64,000 bases of DNA from Cellvibrio sp. 79 (GCA_003056245.1 MVDH01000003.1:516187-580186); one strand, 5' to 3'. Counted from the first letter of the stretch, positions 34,286 to 43,982 are shown. The notes: generated by a model from the sequence alone, not told the origin. A program made the numbers and translations.

Positions 34286-35359
34286 TTAACGCGGCTGAAT
34301 CAAGTACAGGTGACGTGTAACTGCTATCCAGGCGCCCAATAGACCGGTAATTCCTGCAATCAGGATCAATTGCAGGCTCTCGATTAAATCCAGGCCTTGT
34401 AAACGGAAACTACTTTGGTAGAGATCCGCCAGTTGCGTAACCGGAGCTGATAACCACCAAAAACCTACTGCAAGAATGATTGCGGCCACAATACCTCCTC
34501 CTACACCGTACCAGAGGCCGGTGTAGAGAAATGGGCGACGCACATAAGCATCTGTAGCACCAACCAATTTGACCACCAGGATTTCATCGCGGCGATTTTC
34601 GATAGCCATCCGAATAGTATTGCCGATAACTAACAACACCCCTAACGCCAGCAGCCCTGCCAACGCCACGACAAAGCGCTCTGCAATCGTAATGAATTGG
34701 TGCAAGCGTTTAACCCACAACATATCCAGCCGCACATCTGCCACTAATGGATCAGCAATCAACGCCTGCTGGAGAGAATTGAGAATGTCCGGCGCATTTC
34801 CGCCAATTTTTGGCTTGATCAGGATTACTGGCGGTAAGGGATTTTCATCCAGGTGATTGGCTAATTCGCCCAATCCGGATCCGCGCTTGAATTCTTCCAG
34901 CGCTTGCTCCGAAGAAACGTAAGTTGCCTGGGCCACGTCCGGCCGCTTGGCCCAACGAACGCGCAAGTCCTGCGCCTGGGTGGCACTGGTGTCTTGTTTG
35001 AGGAATACCGAAATTTGGCTGGAATCCTGCCAGGTTTGGCCAATTTGCTGGACATTGCCAAATACAACAAATAACGCAGCAGGCAAGGCGACGGCGATGG
35101 CGATAACCAACCAGGTCATCAGGCTTTGCAGCGGCGTTTCCAGCAAACGCAACAAACTCTCAATGGCCGAGTTACTGTGATGGGCGCTCCAGGCATCCAA
35201 CTTGTCGCGCCAGGACGTTTTACTTTGTACAGCGCCCTGGGTACGCATCGCTGCTCGCGGTTCAGGGCGCGCAGGCTCACGCACCGCACGCTCGCTGCGA
35301 TTGATGGTAGCGCCCATTCGATTCGGACGGCGTTCGGGTTTTGGTTTTTGTGGACTCAC
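34286..35359 (-). CDS. ftsX: Cell division protein FtsX
   Basis: 357-residue inner-membrane partner of FtsE that regulates septal peptidoglycan hydrolases through EnvC-type activators. It has a long basic Pro/Arg-rich cytoplasmic N-terminus (about 1-70), four transmembrane segments (first near 80-102, the others at about 228-250, 280-300 and 330-350) and a large periplasmic loop between TM1 and TM2. The ATG overlaps the ftsE stop, giving translational coupling. Confidence 0.94.
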   Translation of the reverse strand: MSPQKPKPERRPNRMGATINRSERAVREPARPEPRAAMRTQGAVQSKTSWRDKLDAWSAHHSNSAIESLLRLLETPLQSLMTWLVIAIAVALPAALFVVFGNVQQIGQTWQDSSQISVFLKQDTSATQAQDLRVRWAKRPDVAQATYVSSEQALEEFKRGSGLGELANHLDENPLPPVILIKPKIGGNAPDILNSLQQALIADPLVADVRLDMLWVKRLHQFITIAERFVVALAGLLALGVLLVIGNTIRMAIENRRDEILVVKLVGATDAYVRRPFLYTGLWYGVGGGIVAAIILAVGFWWLSAPVTQLADLYQSSFRLQGLDLIESLQLILIAGITGLLGAWIAVTRHLYLIQPR

Positions 35360-36030
35360 CAGAGCACCCCATCATGTACCAACTTGCCCTGCACCAGGCC
35401 GAGCACGCGTTTGTTCATTCGTTTGAGTAGTTCCACATCATGGGTGGCGATCATCACCGTTGTTCCCACTTCGTTGAACTGGCGGAATAAGGTCATGATT
35501 TCATTGGACAATTCCGGATCGAGATTACCCGTTGGTTCATCGGCCAATAGCAACGTAGGTTTGTTTACGACGGCGCGCGCAATACCTACCCGCTGCTGCT
35601 CGCCACCGGAAAGCATAATGGGATTGCTACGTTCTTTATCCAGCAAATCCACCTTGTCGAGCGCGGCGCGCACCCGCTTGCCTATTTCCTGATGGGGATA
35701 GCCCGCGACTTGCAGAGGTAAAGCGACATTGTCGTAAACAGTGCGATCAAATAGCAATTGGTGATTCTGGAAAACCACGCCGATGTTACGGCGAAAGTAA
35801 GGCAGTTGGCTTTTTGGCATCTGCGCCAGGTGATGCCCATCGACAAATACGTTGCCATTGGACGGATGCTCCATCAGCAGGATCATCTTCATAAGCGTAC
35901 TCTTCCCTGCGCCAGAATGGCCGGTCAGAAATAGCATCTCGCCTGCTTCTACTTCAAAGTCCACACGCGCCAGAGCTTCGTAACCCGTGTCATAGCGCTT
36001 GCTTACATGTTCGAATCGAATCACAACCAA
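35356..36030 (-). CDS. ftsE: Cell division ATP-binding protein FtsE
   Basis: 224-residue ABC ATPase. Walker A GHSGAGKST, signature LSGGEQQRVGIARA, Walker B LLLADEPTGNLDP and switch His in MIATHDVE. With FtsX it forms the septal ring complex that couples ATP hydrolysis to cell-wall splitting. It starts 9 bp after ftsY and overlaps ftsX by 4 bp. Confidence 0.96.
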   Translation of the reverse strand: MVVIRFEHVSKRYDTGYEALARVDFEVEAGEMLFLTGHSGAGKSTLMKMILLMEHPSNGNVFVDGHHLAQMPKSQLPYFRRNIGVVFQNHQLLFDRTVYDNVALPLQVAGYPHQEIGKRVRAALDKVDLLDKERSNPIMLSGGEQQRVGIARAVVNKPTLLLADEPTGNLDPELSNEIMTLFRQFNEVGTTVMIATHDVELLKRMNKRVLGLVQGKLVHDGVLW

Positions 36031-36039
36031 TCCTGTGTA

Positions 36040-37161
36040 TTAATTAGCATCGCCCTGGTTAAACAAGGCTTTGATAAAGGGTTCGGCAGCAAACGGCTGA
36101 AGATCATCAACCGACTCGCCCACACCGATAAAACGCACCGGCAACCCGAATTTTTTACTCAATGCGAAAATAACCCCGCCTTTGGCAGTGCCGTCCAGCT
36201 TGGTTAGCACCAGGCCGGTAACGCCCGCGGAATCACGGAATTGTTCTGCCTGGTTCACCGCGTTTTGACCGGTACCGGCATCCAGCACCAACAGCACTTC
36301 GTGCGGCGCCGATCCGTCCACCTTGGCCATAACGCGTTTGACCTTGGCGAGTTCTTCCATTAAATGGCTTTTGTTATGCAAACGACCCGCAGTATCAGCA
36401 ATTACCACATCTATTCCACGTGCTTTGGCAGCATTCAACGCATCGTAAATAACCGAGGCGGAATCCGCACCCGTATGCTGGGCGACAACCGGCACATTAT
36501 TGCGCTCACCCCAGACTTGCAGTTGTTCGACCGCCGCGGCGCGGAAAGTATCCCCCGCCGCCAACATGACCTTTTTACCTTCTATCTGCAGGCGCTTGGC
36601 GAGTTTACCGATAGTTGTAGTCTTCCCTACCCCATTTACCCCGACGACCAGAATGACATATGGTGTTTTAGCGGTATCGATCACCAACGGTTGCTCGGCT
36701 GGGCTCAACAGGTCCGCAAGCAGCTCGCGCAAGGCTTTATAAAGCGCATCAGCATCATTCAATTGCTTCCGGGCAACGCGGGCAGTGAGGTTATCGATAA
36801 TCTCACTGGTTGCTTCCATCCCCACATCGGCGAGCAAGAGCTGGGTTTCAAGCTCCTCAAATAATTCCTCATCGATAGTTTTACGACCTAGGAATAGATT
36901 GCCCAAGCCTTCAGCAAAATGGCTCGATGTACGGCTTAACCCTTGTTTGATCCGTGCAAAAAAGCCAAGTTTGGCCGGTGCACCGTCAGGAGCTGGAGTA
37001 TCAGGCACCGTTACCGGTTCTGCCTGAATTTCCGGCTGCGGCTCAGGTTGGGGTTGGATTTCCGGTAGCCCTGGTTGTGCAACCGCAGCCTCTTGGGGAG
37101 TGGTTTCAACCGCTTTTTCAGCGTCCGGCTTTTCAGATTTTTTAAACAGATTGAAAAACAT
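36040..37161 (-). CDS. ftsY: Signal recognition particle receptor FtsY
   Basis: 373-residue SRP GTPase that brings nascent membrane proteins to SecYEG. N-terminal acidic and Pro/Gln-rich A-domain (about 1-65, with QPQPEPQPE repeats), N-domain helices (about 80-155), then the G domain with GVNGVGKTTTIGKLA, DTAGR, TKLDGTAKGG and the closing GVGESVDDLQPF. Domain order is normal. First gene of ftsYEX, divergent from rsmD. Confidence 0.96.
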   Translation of the reverse strand: MFFNLFKKSEKPDAEKAVETTPQEAAVAQPGLPEIQPQPEPQPEIQAEPVTVPDTPAPDGAPAKLGFFARIKQGLSRTSSHFAEGLGNLFLGRKTIDEELFEELETQLLLADVGMEATSEIIDNLTARVARKQLNDADALYKALRELLADLLSPAEQPLVIDTAKTPYVILVVGVNGVGKTTTIGKLAKRLQIEGKKVMLAAGDTFRAAAVEQLQVWGERNNVPVVAQHTGADSASVIYDALNAAKARGIDVVIADTAGRLHNKSHLMEELAKVKRVMAKVDGSAPHEVLLVLDAGTGQNAVNQAEQFRDSAGVTGLVLTKLDGTAKGGVIFALSKKFGLPVRFIGVGESVDDLQPFAAEPFIKALFNQGDAN

Positions 37162-37269
37162 AATCGTAATCTGGGGAGTTTCGGGGAAGAATCCGGTTGG
37201 CCAAACGTTTTGGCCAAGGCGATAAAGGCGCTATCCTACCACTTATATTCACCTCTGCGAGCGAAGACC

Positions 37270-37890
37270 TTGTCCAGACCCGGCACCAAACCTGCAAAAT
37301 CCCCCACAAATTCCGTCAAAGGCCCTAACCAATTGCGCATCATTGGCGGCAATTGGCGCGGACGAAAATTAGGCTTTCCTGATGTTGATGGTTTGCGCCC
37401 TACTGGTGATCGCATCCGTGAGACGTTATTTAACTGGCTGGCGCCGGATATCCAGGGTGCGCGTTGCCTGGATTTATTTGCCGGCTCAGGGGCTTTAGGG
37501 TTAGAAGCTTTATCGCGCGGGGCGGGGGAAAGTGTGCTGGTTGAAAAACACCCGTTAGCAGCGCAATCGTTAACTAAAAATCTAGCGTTATTAAATGCCC
37601 AACATGCCAACGTCATTAATACCGACGCATTTACCTATTTAGCGAATACTGGCGTGCAACCGGCGTTTAATATTGTCTTTATTGATCCACCATTTCAGTT
37701 GGACCTCTGGCAGAAAACCATTGATTTGCTCGCACAAGGCGATTTGCTTGCAGAAGGTTGCGCTATTTACGTCGAGTCAGGAATAAAAGACGATTTTCAG
37801 GTGCCGGCGAACTGGACTCTGCACCGGGACAAAACAACCGCTAACCTTCGTTACCGGTTGTTTTATCGATCTGAGCAGGCATTAAAGTGA
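37270..37890 (+). CDS. rsmD: 16S rRNA (guanine966-N2)-methyltransferase RsmD
   Basis: SAM-dependent enzyme that modifies G966 in the small ribosomal subunit. The core begins NQLRIIGGNWRGRKL, then PTGDRIRETLFNWL, the SAM site DLFAGSGALGLEALSRG and the catalytic motif FIDPPFQ. No ATG exists in the credible range; TTG 37270 (reading MSRPGTKPAK) gives 206 residues, the normal size, but lacks a clear ribosome binding site. A TTG near 37210 is possible, and the frame is open back into ftsY antisense. Its end overlaps the next gene's 3' end by 9 bp (convergent). Confidence 0.9.
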   Translation: MSRPGTKPAKSPTNSVKGPNQLRIIGGNWRGRKLGFPDVDGLRPTGDRIRETLFNWLAPDIQGARCLDLFAGSGALGLEALSRGAGESVLVEKHPLAAQSLTKNLALLNAQHANVINTDAFTYLANTGVQPAFNIVFIDPPFQLDLWQKTIDLLAQGDLLAEGCAIYVESGIKDDFQVPANWTLHRDKTTANLRYRLFYRSEQALK

Positions 37891-39459
37891 GCGGATATTT
37901 ACAAAGTCGCTATAAATCCCGTTTTTATCATACGCAGCAATTTCAAATACATAGGAGCCGTTAGTGAGTCCGCTCAATACAAAACTGTTATCCCAGGGGC
38001 CTATACCTGAAGACACGTAGGTGTACTTGGTATCGCCAGCCAATTTATAGCGAATCTCATAACCTCCCAGATCCTCCGCATTTAATAAATTCCCGTTGGC
38101 GCGAGCAGCGGGCGCAGTCCACTTGAAGAAAGCTTCACCACGGGTAATTTCACTAGGAATCGCGGTGCTCACGGCGCTGGAAGAAGTCGTGGCACTGGCG
38201 GGTGCCGATGAGGAGCTGGATGAACTCACGCTAGTCACGGGTGCCGAGCTACTAGTGCTGGATTGCACAGCTCCCGCCGAACTGCTGGTACTGGATTTTG
38301 AAGAAGAGGTGGCCGCCGCTGCCTCAATCTTAAACCAATTCAAATTAAAACCATTGGTGCCTCTCGTCAGGGTTGTCAGGCCAAATTTATGTGACCCCGC
38401 CTTGAGATTGACAACTTGCTCAACATCAACCCATTTTTGTGCGCCACCCGTTTTCGGAACTGTCACAGTGCCATATTGCACACTGCCATCTGCTTCATGG
38501 AACGCAAAACTACCGCCACCAGATTGACTTGCGACCCTGAAAGTAATTTTGTAAGTACCCGTAGTAGGGACATCGATAATCTTGTCGGTATAGGAAAGCC
38601 AATCATTTTCATGGAAATACCCGACGTTCAATCCCCCCCCGGTATCTGATGTTAACTCCGTTTGGACACCACTCATCGCGGAGTAGTCCTCTGCCTGGAT
38701 TGTCGCTGGCAAAGGCAGGCCTTTCAATTCAACCTTAAACCAATTGATGTTGTAGCCTGAACCACGGGTCAGCGCAGTGATACCCAGACTATGGACCCCA
38801 GCCTTGAGACTGATCGTTCGTTCAACATCTACCCATTTTTGCGAGCCGCCGGTATTCGGTACATTAACTACATCGTGTTGGACACTTTTATCGGCTTCGT
38901 GCAATGCAAAACTGCCACCACCGCCATTGCTCGCGACTCGATAGGTCACTTTATAGTTGCCCGTCATCGGTGCGGTAAATTGGGTGTCCGAATAAGACAT
39001 CCAATCGCCGTCATGGATGTAACCCACGTTCAAGCCACCGCCAACGTCCTGTGTTGCCTCAGCTTGTATACCAAACATACTGGTATATCCCTCAGCCTGA
39101 ATGGTCAACGGCAAGGTGTTGGTCACACTACTTTTACTACTGCTGGAAGAGGTGGTGACTTGCGCTGCGGCGCCGGTTCCCAAGCTCATCAACGGTGCAA
39201 ACAGCGCCATTGCAAAGGTCATGCGCCGCAATGACATTTGCCAGCCAAGGCCACGTTTCAATTGTTGATGATTGATGTAACCCAGTTTGATTAACACCTC
39301 ACCGATTGAGGTGGCTTCCATCACTGCCTTGTCATTAGGATCAACATTCAAGCGCAGACGTTTTTGCTCGGCAATCGCCAAACCGAGTTGTTGACTATCA
39401 ATTAATCCCTTTTCGACCAGAATGTCCCCTAGCCGAGTCGCCTTGATATTTTTGGCCAT
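37882..39459 (-). CDS. MshEN-like domain / signal-anchor / double CBM6 / Fn3 protein
   Basis: 525 residues from ATG 39459, which follows GGAGG at 6 nt. Residues about 9-74 contain two copies of the MshEN/GspE-N type motif (RLGDILVEKGLIDSQQL and SIGEVLIKLGYINHQQL), which binds c-di-GMP in characterised ATPases. A signal-like hydrophobic segment follows (MSLRRMTFAMALFAPLMS, from about residue 75, then GTGAAAQ). Then comes a Ser linker, CBM6 (about 115-247), a second CBM6 (about 252-380), a long poly-Ser linker (385-433) and an Fn3-like domain (438-525). Both CBM6 copies keep the GGGLNVGY...DW.SY.D signature. The protein would be anchored with its sensor inside and sugar-binding modules outside, or the export signal may be cleaved. 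The poly-Ser linkers are a Cellvibrio hallmark. No catalytic domain is present. Confidence 0.8.
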   Translation of the reverse strand: MAKNIKATRLGDILVEKGLIDSQQLGLAIAEQKRLRLNVDPNDKAVMEATSIGEVLIKLGYINHQQLKRGLGWQMSLRRMTFAMALFAPLMSLGTGAAAQVTTSSSSSKSSVTNTLPLTIQAEGYTSMFGIQAEATQDVGGGLNVGYIHDGDWMSYSDTQFTAPMTGNYKVTYRVASNGGGGSFALHEADKSVQHDVVNVPNTGGSQKWVDVERTISLKAGVHSLGITALTRGSGYNINWFKVELKGLPLPATIQAEDYSAMSGVQTELTSDTGGGLNVGYFHENDWLSYTDKIIDVPTTGTYKITFRVASQSGGGSFAFHEADGSVQYGTVTVPKTGGAQKWVDVEQVVNLKAGSHKFGLTTLTRGTNGFNLNWFKIEAAAATSSSKSSTSSSAGAVQSSTSSSAPVTSVSSSSSSSAPASATTSSSAVSTAIPSEITRGEAFFKWTAPAARANGNLLNAEDLGGYEIRYKLAGDTKYTYVSSGIGPWDNSFVLSGLTNGSYVFEIAAYDKNGIYSDFVNIRSL

Positions 39460-39649
39460 TTGCAACCTCCAGAAATTTCTTTTACATACTTCTGAGCCAT
39501 ACTGGGTTAAATGAGACGCCTCAAATTAGTCTAGATCAGCGCAAATCAAGTTTGTGACCTGGTAATAGACCGAATTGTGATTTACAGCTCGCTGGTCAGC
39601 TCATTACGAATTTTGTACCATGCCCACCCCGCCGACAGGCCCCCGATAA

Positions 39650-40141
<492 letters not shown>

Positions 40142-40954
40142 CTACTTCTGGCAATCCACGCAGTACACGGTGGTGCGATCATTCATTCGCACCTCCTTGA
40201 GTGGTTTTTTACAGCGGGTACAGGGCGCCCCCCCCCGGCCATACACCAGGAGTTCCTGTTTGAAATAACCGGGTTTTCCATCGCCCCCGACAAAATCACG
40301 CAACGTTGTTCCGCCTTGATCAATGGAGCGCTGTAATACAAAACGGATATTGCGCACCAGCTCCTCGCAGTTTTTTCGGGTTAGCGAACCGGCTTTGCGA
40401 ATCGGCTTAATAGCAGACATAAACAGCGATTCATTCGCATAGATATTCCCCACACCCACCACAATTTTGCTATCCATTAGGAACTGCTTTACCGCCTGGC
40501 TGCGTTTACGGCTGCGCTCAAACAGATAATCGGCGGTAAACGCATCGGTAAGCGGCTCTGGCCCCAACTCCGCCAGCAAGGAATGGGTATCAGGATCGCC
40601 CTCTACCCACAGCAGACAACCAAAACGCCGCGGATCGCAGTAACGCAATATGCGTTTACCGAAGACCAGATCAAAATGATCGTGGAACAATGGCGGCTCC
40701 TCCGGAGTGACGATACGCAGGCTGCCCGACATTCCCAGATGAATCAACGCGTGGCCGCAGCCAAAATCCAGTAATAGATATTTACCGCGACGACGTGCAC
40801 CCACCAGTTTTGCCCCTGGTAACAACGCGGCTAAATCCGCAGGAATTGGCCAGCGCAAACGCGGCTGGCGGATGACAATCTCCGTCACTTTATGACCGAT
40901 AATATGCGGGCTAATACCGCGTAACGTGGTTTCTACTTCGGGTAACTCAGGCAT
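40142..40954 (-). CDS. mutM: Formamidopyrimidine-DNA glycosylase
   Basis: Base excision repair enzyme for 8-oxoguanine. 270 residues from ATG 40954, which gives the required N-terminal Pro2-Glu3 (MPELPEVETTLRG); the frame extends six codons further but that would mask Pro2. The helix-two-turn-helix (VGVGNIYANESLF) and the C-terminal zinc finger (CTRCKKPL...YCVDCQK) are intact. GAGGGG is 4 nt upstream. Confidence 0.96.
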   Translation of the reverse strand: MPELPEVETTLRGISPHIIGHKVTEIVIRQPRLRWPIPADLAALLPGAKLVGARRRGKYLLLDFGCGHALIHLGMSGSLRIVTPEEPPLFHDHFDLVFGKRILRYCDPRRFGCLLWVEGDPDTHSLLAELGPEPLTDAFTADYLFERSRKRSQAVKQFLMDSKIVVGVGNIYANESLFMSAIKPIRKAGSLTRKNCEELVRNIRFVLQRSIDQGGTTLRDFVGGDGKPGYFKQELLVYGRGGAPCTRCKKPLKEVRMNDRTTVYCVDCQK

Positions 40955-41097
40955 AAGCCCCTCTTTGAGCAATCACAGCATAAAAATTTATCGCCAATCG
41001 GCTATTTTGGCGTTGAAATTAACAGAAATCCCTCTAAACTAAAAAATGAGAACTTAATCACAAATAAATAAGTGCTCAAATCACAAAACATTGCACC

Positions 41098-41114
41098 TTG
41101 GCCTGTAATTTGCG
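41098..41114 (+). promoter_or_regulatory. Sigma-54 (-24/-12) promoter of the PEP-CTERM gene
   Basis: TTGGCCTGTAATTTGCG carries GG (41100-41101), exactly 10 nt, then GC (41112-41113), with TTGG and TTTGC contexts close to the RpoN consensus. It lies 109 bp before ATG 41223, so the leader would be about 100 nt. Activation would need an enhancer-binding protein, such as the PrsR type linked to PEP-CTERM systems. Confidence 0.6.
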
Positions 41115-41222
41115 GGTGCCAGATGCTAGTTCAGGCGCCAATCCAGAGATAGCGGGTCAACGCCGCAGGAACAACCACCTGAAACTTGCGTTTAACCTTA
41201 CCTATTTATCTGGAGTTACCCA

Positions 41223-41867
41223 ATGAAAAACCTGTTGCAGTCGCTGTTGTTGCCGCTTGTGTTCCTGGCGACCAGCGCCTCGGCGTTACCTATCGTTTCT
41301 TTATCGGCTGCCGGTCAAACGACCACCTCGGTAGCAGATGCAACTACCATCGATTTCAATAGTGGCTGCGGTTATGCCAGCTGCTCTGGTGATTTTGCCC
41401 TAGTTAACGGCAGCCAAAGCGGTTTGTACGCCCAACCCCTGGGAGTTGATTCCCAATACCTGAGCGTACCCAATCCCTCTGCAACCAACCTGAGCGCCTT
41501 ATTCACATTAGGCACTGCAGCCAACTATTTCGGCTTGTATTGGGGCTCAATTGATAGTTACAACTTCATCAGCTTCTATCTGGATAACGTATTGGTAGCC
41601 AGTTATTCAGGCAGCTCGATTGTGGGTCAGTTTGCGGATGGCAATCAACTGAGCTATAGCTCCAACCGCTACATCAATTTTGATTTTGGTAGCAGCAGCT
41701 TCGACAGTGTGAAATTAACCAGCAACGGTTTTGCGTTTGAAAGCGACAACCACGCATTCCGCAAACTAACCGAAGTCACCGAACCAACCACTGCTGCTTT
41801 GTTGTTATTTGGCTTGATCGGTTTGGCACTGGCTCGTCGTCAGGTTAAAACGATTCAACTAAAATAA
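41223..41867 (+). CDS. PEP-CTERM-type sorting-signal protein
   Basis: 214-residue exported protein. Signal peptide about 1-22 (ending SASA-L). The mature region is rich in Ser, Gly, Asn and aromatic residues and is beta-like (FNSGCGYASCSGDF with two cysteines; a central YFGLYWGSIDSYNFISFY). The C-terminus has the three-part sorting signal: EPTT motif, hydrophobic helix ALLLFGLIGLALA and basic tail RRQ. That signal is cut by exosortase, which is coupled to exopolysaccharide production; no exosortase is in this window. The first Pro of the PEP motif is missing (TEPTT). Followed by a terminator. Confidence 0.8.
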   Translation: MKNLLQSLLLPLVFLATSASALPIVSLSAAGQTTTSVADATTIDFNSGCGYASCSGDFALVNGSQSGLYAQPLGVDSQYLSVPNPSATNLSALFTLGTAANYFGLYWGSIDSYNFISFYLDNVLVASYSGSSIVGQFADGNQLSYSSNRYINFDFGSSSFDSVKLTSNGFAFESDNHAFRKLTEVTEPTTAALLLFGLIGLALARRQVKTIQLK

Positions 41868-41882
41868 CGCTAATTTAGTAAT

Positions 41883-41912
41883 AAAAATGCCGGGGAAATT
41901 CCCGGCATTTTT
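41883..41912 (+). terminator. Terminator of the PEP-CTERM gene
   Basis: AAAAATGCCGGG (41883-41894) pairs with CCCGGCATTTTT (41901-41912) around a 6-nt loop, 15 bp after the stop. The A/T arms make it usable by the convergent HDOD gene as well. Confidence 0.88.
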
Positions 41913-41948
41913 ATGGGTCCCTGCTTTATCTTTTACTACCAATTTCTC

Positions 41949-43379
41949 TCAGTGTGTTGCACTTAAACGCATCATCAAATTTAATTGATTGGCAATCAAT
42001 TGAAATTCTTCAAATTGACGCGCAGATAATTTACCACTCTCGGCATCCGCATACGCAATCGCCATCAAGCGTTTATTCAAATGCAAGGGCGCCAAAAAAA
42101 TATCACCCTTGGCTGCCATTGCATGTAATGCCCCTGCATCGCTACGCTCACCATCCGCACGATAATGAAACGGTTGCTGGGTGCGTAATAATTCATGTAG
42201 CAATTCGCCTTTGTGCAACTTCTCCAAACTGATTTTAATTTTCTGCCGCCACAGATGCGTGCCCTTGCCAGCAACATAACGCACGTCAAGCATTTTGCTT
42301 TTATGATCCACCATTAAAATTGCCAGGCGGGGAATATCCGCACCTTCATGCAAAGCAGCGAGTGACAATTGGGTAACTTTGGGCAAATCATCTCCGGCAA
42401 GCATCGCTTTATGAATTTGATTCAGTTGCTGTTGAAACAAATAGTCCGGCTTTTCCACAAAAACTTCTTTTTCTTCAATTTGGTGTGGATCTGGCAGTGC
42501 GCTAATTAACACATCAACACCGTAAATTTTGGCAATTACGGAGGCTTCATCAGCCATACGCAAAATTTGCTTTTTTGCATCTTCAAACGGGATTTTGCAC
42601 AAGCTTGCTGTCTGCTGACACAGCTTTTGCATTTCCGGACTTTTAATTCCGCGCTTGATATACGTGCTGATTTCATTGCCCAGATTAACTGCGCGCGCCG
42701 CAGAACTGGAATGCACGTGATTTTCACATGCTTCGCTCAGCAAATCGCCCAACGCCCAATCCTTGATTAAATAGCGTGACAATAAACTGGTATCTACCCC
42801 AAGGTAATCCAACGCCAAACTGTGTTCGGCGTGGGGTGCGTGATCGCGTGCGTCGATAAAATCTTCAACCACTTTACGTCCGGTCGAAATCAGGGCAAGT
42901 TCGCTAATATTGCGCAGCAACGCTGCAATAAAAATTTGTTCTTTTTTATCGCCATCAAGAAACGGCACCATGGCTTTAGCCTGAACGGCCGCATGAAAAG
43001 AACGTGCCAGACTCTGGATTAATAATGCTTTGGGTTTCCCTTTAAGAAAATTATCAATTAACGTAGTGGCAAGAGTAATATTGCGTAAATTATCAAAACC
43101 CAAATGCACGATTGCACGCGATACAGTTTTGATGGGAGCAAACGATGGATTGTAATGGACAGAATTCGCGATACGTAAAACCTTGGAAGTTAAATCGGCA
43201 TCGCGCAAAATAATTTTCGTCAAATCTTCAGCGCGGCATTTTTCATTTTCACTTAACTCGCAAATTTCCCTCACAACTGCATCCAGCGTGGGCAGCTCTT
43301 GTTCGGCGAGAGCATCCATCCATGCCTCAAGCCCGCGAATTTCTGTCATAGGGGAAACCTGTGTTAGCCGATTAGCCAT
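41949..43379 (-). CDS. HDOD-domain signalling protein with GAF-like C-terminal domain
   Basis: 476 residues. The HDOD domain covers about 25-225 (LPTLDAVVREICELS, ILRDADLTSKVLRIANSVHYN, IVHLGFDNLRNI, FIAALLRNISELAL), without the HD and GYP catalytic residues, so it is probably a scaffold in signal transduction. The last 160 residues resemble a GAF-type domain (LSLAALHEGADIPRLAILMVD, DIFLAPLHLNKRLMAIAYADAES). Such proteins regulate motility, biofilm or cell-cycle outputs. An internal ATG at 43349 is an alternative start. It is the second HDOD protein in the window; the two share only the HDOD core. Confidence 0.8.
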   Translation of the reverse strand: MANRLTQVSPMTEIRGLEAWMDALAEQELPTLDAVVREICELSENEKCRAEDLTKIILRDADLTSKVLRIANSVHYNPSFAPIKTVSRAIVHLGFDNLRNITLATTLIDNFLKGKPKALLIQSLARSFHAAVQAKAMVPFLDGDKKEQIFIAALLRNISELALISTGRKVVEDFIDARDHAPHAEHSLALDYLGVDTSLLSRYLIKDWALGDLLSEACENHVHSSSAARAVNLGNEISTYIKRGIKSPEMQKLCQQTASLCKIPFEDAKKQILRMADEASVIAKIYGVDVLISALPDPHQIEEKEVFVEKPDYLFQQQLNQIHKAMLAGDDLPKVTQLSLAALHEGADIPRLAILMVDHKSKMLDVRYVAGKGTHLWRQKIKISLEKLHKGELLHELLRTQQPFHYRADGERSDAGALHAMAAKGDIFLAPLHLNKRLMAIAYADAESGKLSARQFEEFQLIANQLNLMMRLSATH

Positions 43380-43512
43380 GCGGTTAACATCCGCACTCTA
43401 CATTTTTATTATTTTGCTTGAGTGTAGATCAAGTCGCTGAACTCTGCATTTTGGCGCAAGCTTCGCTGCAATTATTTTTTTATGAAACCGGTTTACCTGA
43501 ATTCAGGCAATA

Positions 43513-43540
43513 AAAAACCCGGTACTAAGACCGGGTTTTT
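43513..43540 (-). terminator. Terminator of the rpmB-rpmG operon
   Basis: AAAAACCCGGT (43513-43523) and ACCGGGTTTTT (43530-43540) form an 11-bp stem with a 6-nt loop, 35 bp after rpmG. Confidence 0.88.
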
Positions 43541-43574
43541 CGCCAGCAGCTATCAAATAATGCCGTTCAGCAAA

Positions 43575-43730
43575 TTACTTGATTTTGCCTTCTTTGTAGA
43601 CCACGTGCTTACGCACAACTGGATCGTACTTTTTGATTTCCAGCTTTTCTGGCATGGTGCGCTTGTTCTTGTCAGTTGTGTAGAAGTGACCAGTACCAGC
43701 AGAAGAGTTCAGACGAATTTTTTCGCGCAT
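43575..43730 (-). CDS. rpmG: Large ribosomal subunit protein bL33
   Basis: 51-residue ribosomal protein beginning [19 protein letters not shown] and ending VVYKEGKIK. It is of the zinc-independent form, as the CxxC pairs of zinc-binding L33 are absent. AGGAG lies 9 nt before the ATG. It is 15 bp downstream of rpmB in the same operon and is ended by the hairpin at 43513-43540. Confidence 0.95.
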   Translation of the reverse strand: MREKIRLNSSAGTGHFYTTDKNKRTMPEKLEIKKYDPVVRKHVVYKEGKIK

Positions 43731-43745
43731 GACAATAGCTCCTAA

Positions 43746-43982
43746 TTACACTTTGTGGCCGTTGGCACGAACATCAGCCAACACAGCTTCGATGCCGCGC
43801 TTGTCGATGATACGCATACCTTTTGGAGTCAAACGCAGAGTTACAAAACGCTTCTCAGCTTCTACCCAAAAACGGTGGGATTGCAGGTTTGGCAAAAAAC
43901 GACGCTTGGTGTGGTTTTTTGCGTGGGATACATTGTGACCGGTAACTGGGCGTTTGCCGGTAACTTGACATACTCTGGACAT
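43746..43982 (-). CDS. rpmB: Large ribosomal subunit protein bL28
   Basis: 78-residue ribosomal protein ([20 protein letters not shown] at the start; [16 protein letters not shown] in the middle). Only one Cys is seen near the N-terminus, so it is the zinc-free form, matching bL33. GAGGC precedes the ATG. First gene of rpmBG, upstream of radC on the same strand in the usual gammaproteobacterial order. Confidence 0.96.
   Translation of the reverse strand: MSRVCQVTGKRPVTGHNVSHAKNHTKRRFLPNLQSHRFWVEAEKRFVTLRLTPKGMRIIDKRGIEAVLADVRANGHKV

Noticed and set aside
37075-37269. N-terminal extension of RsmD from the ATG at 37075
   Set aside because: It would be fully antisense to the start of ftsY and has no RsmD-like sequence; family members begin close to the NQLRIIGG block.
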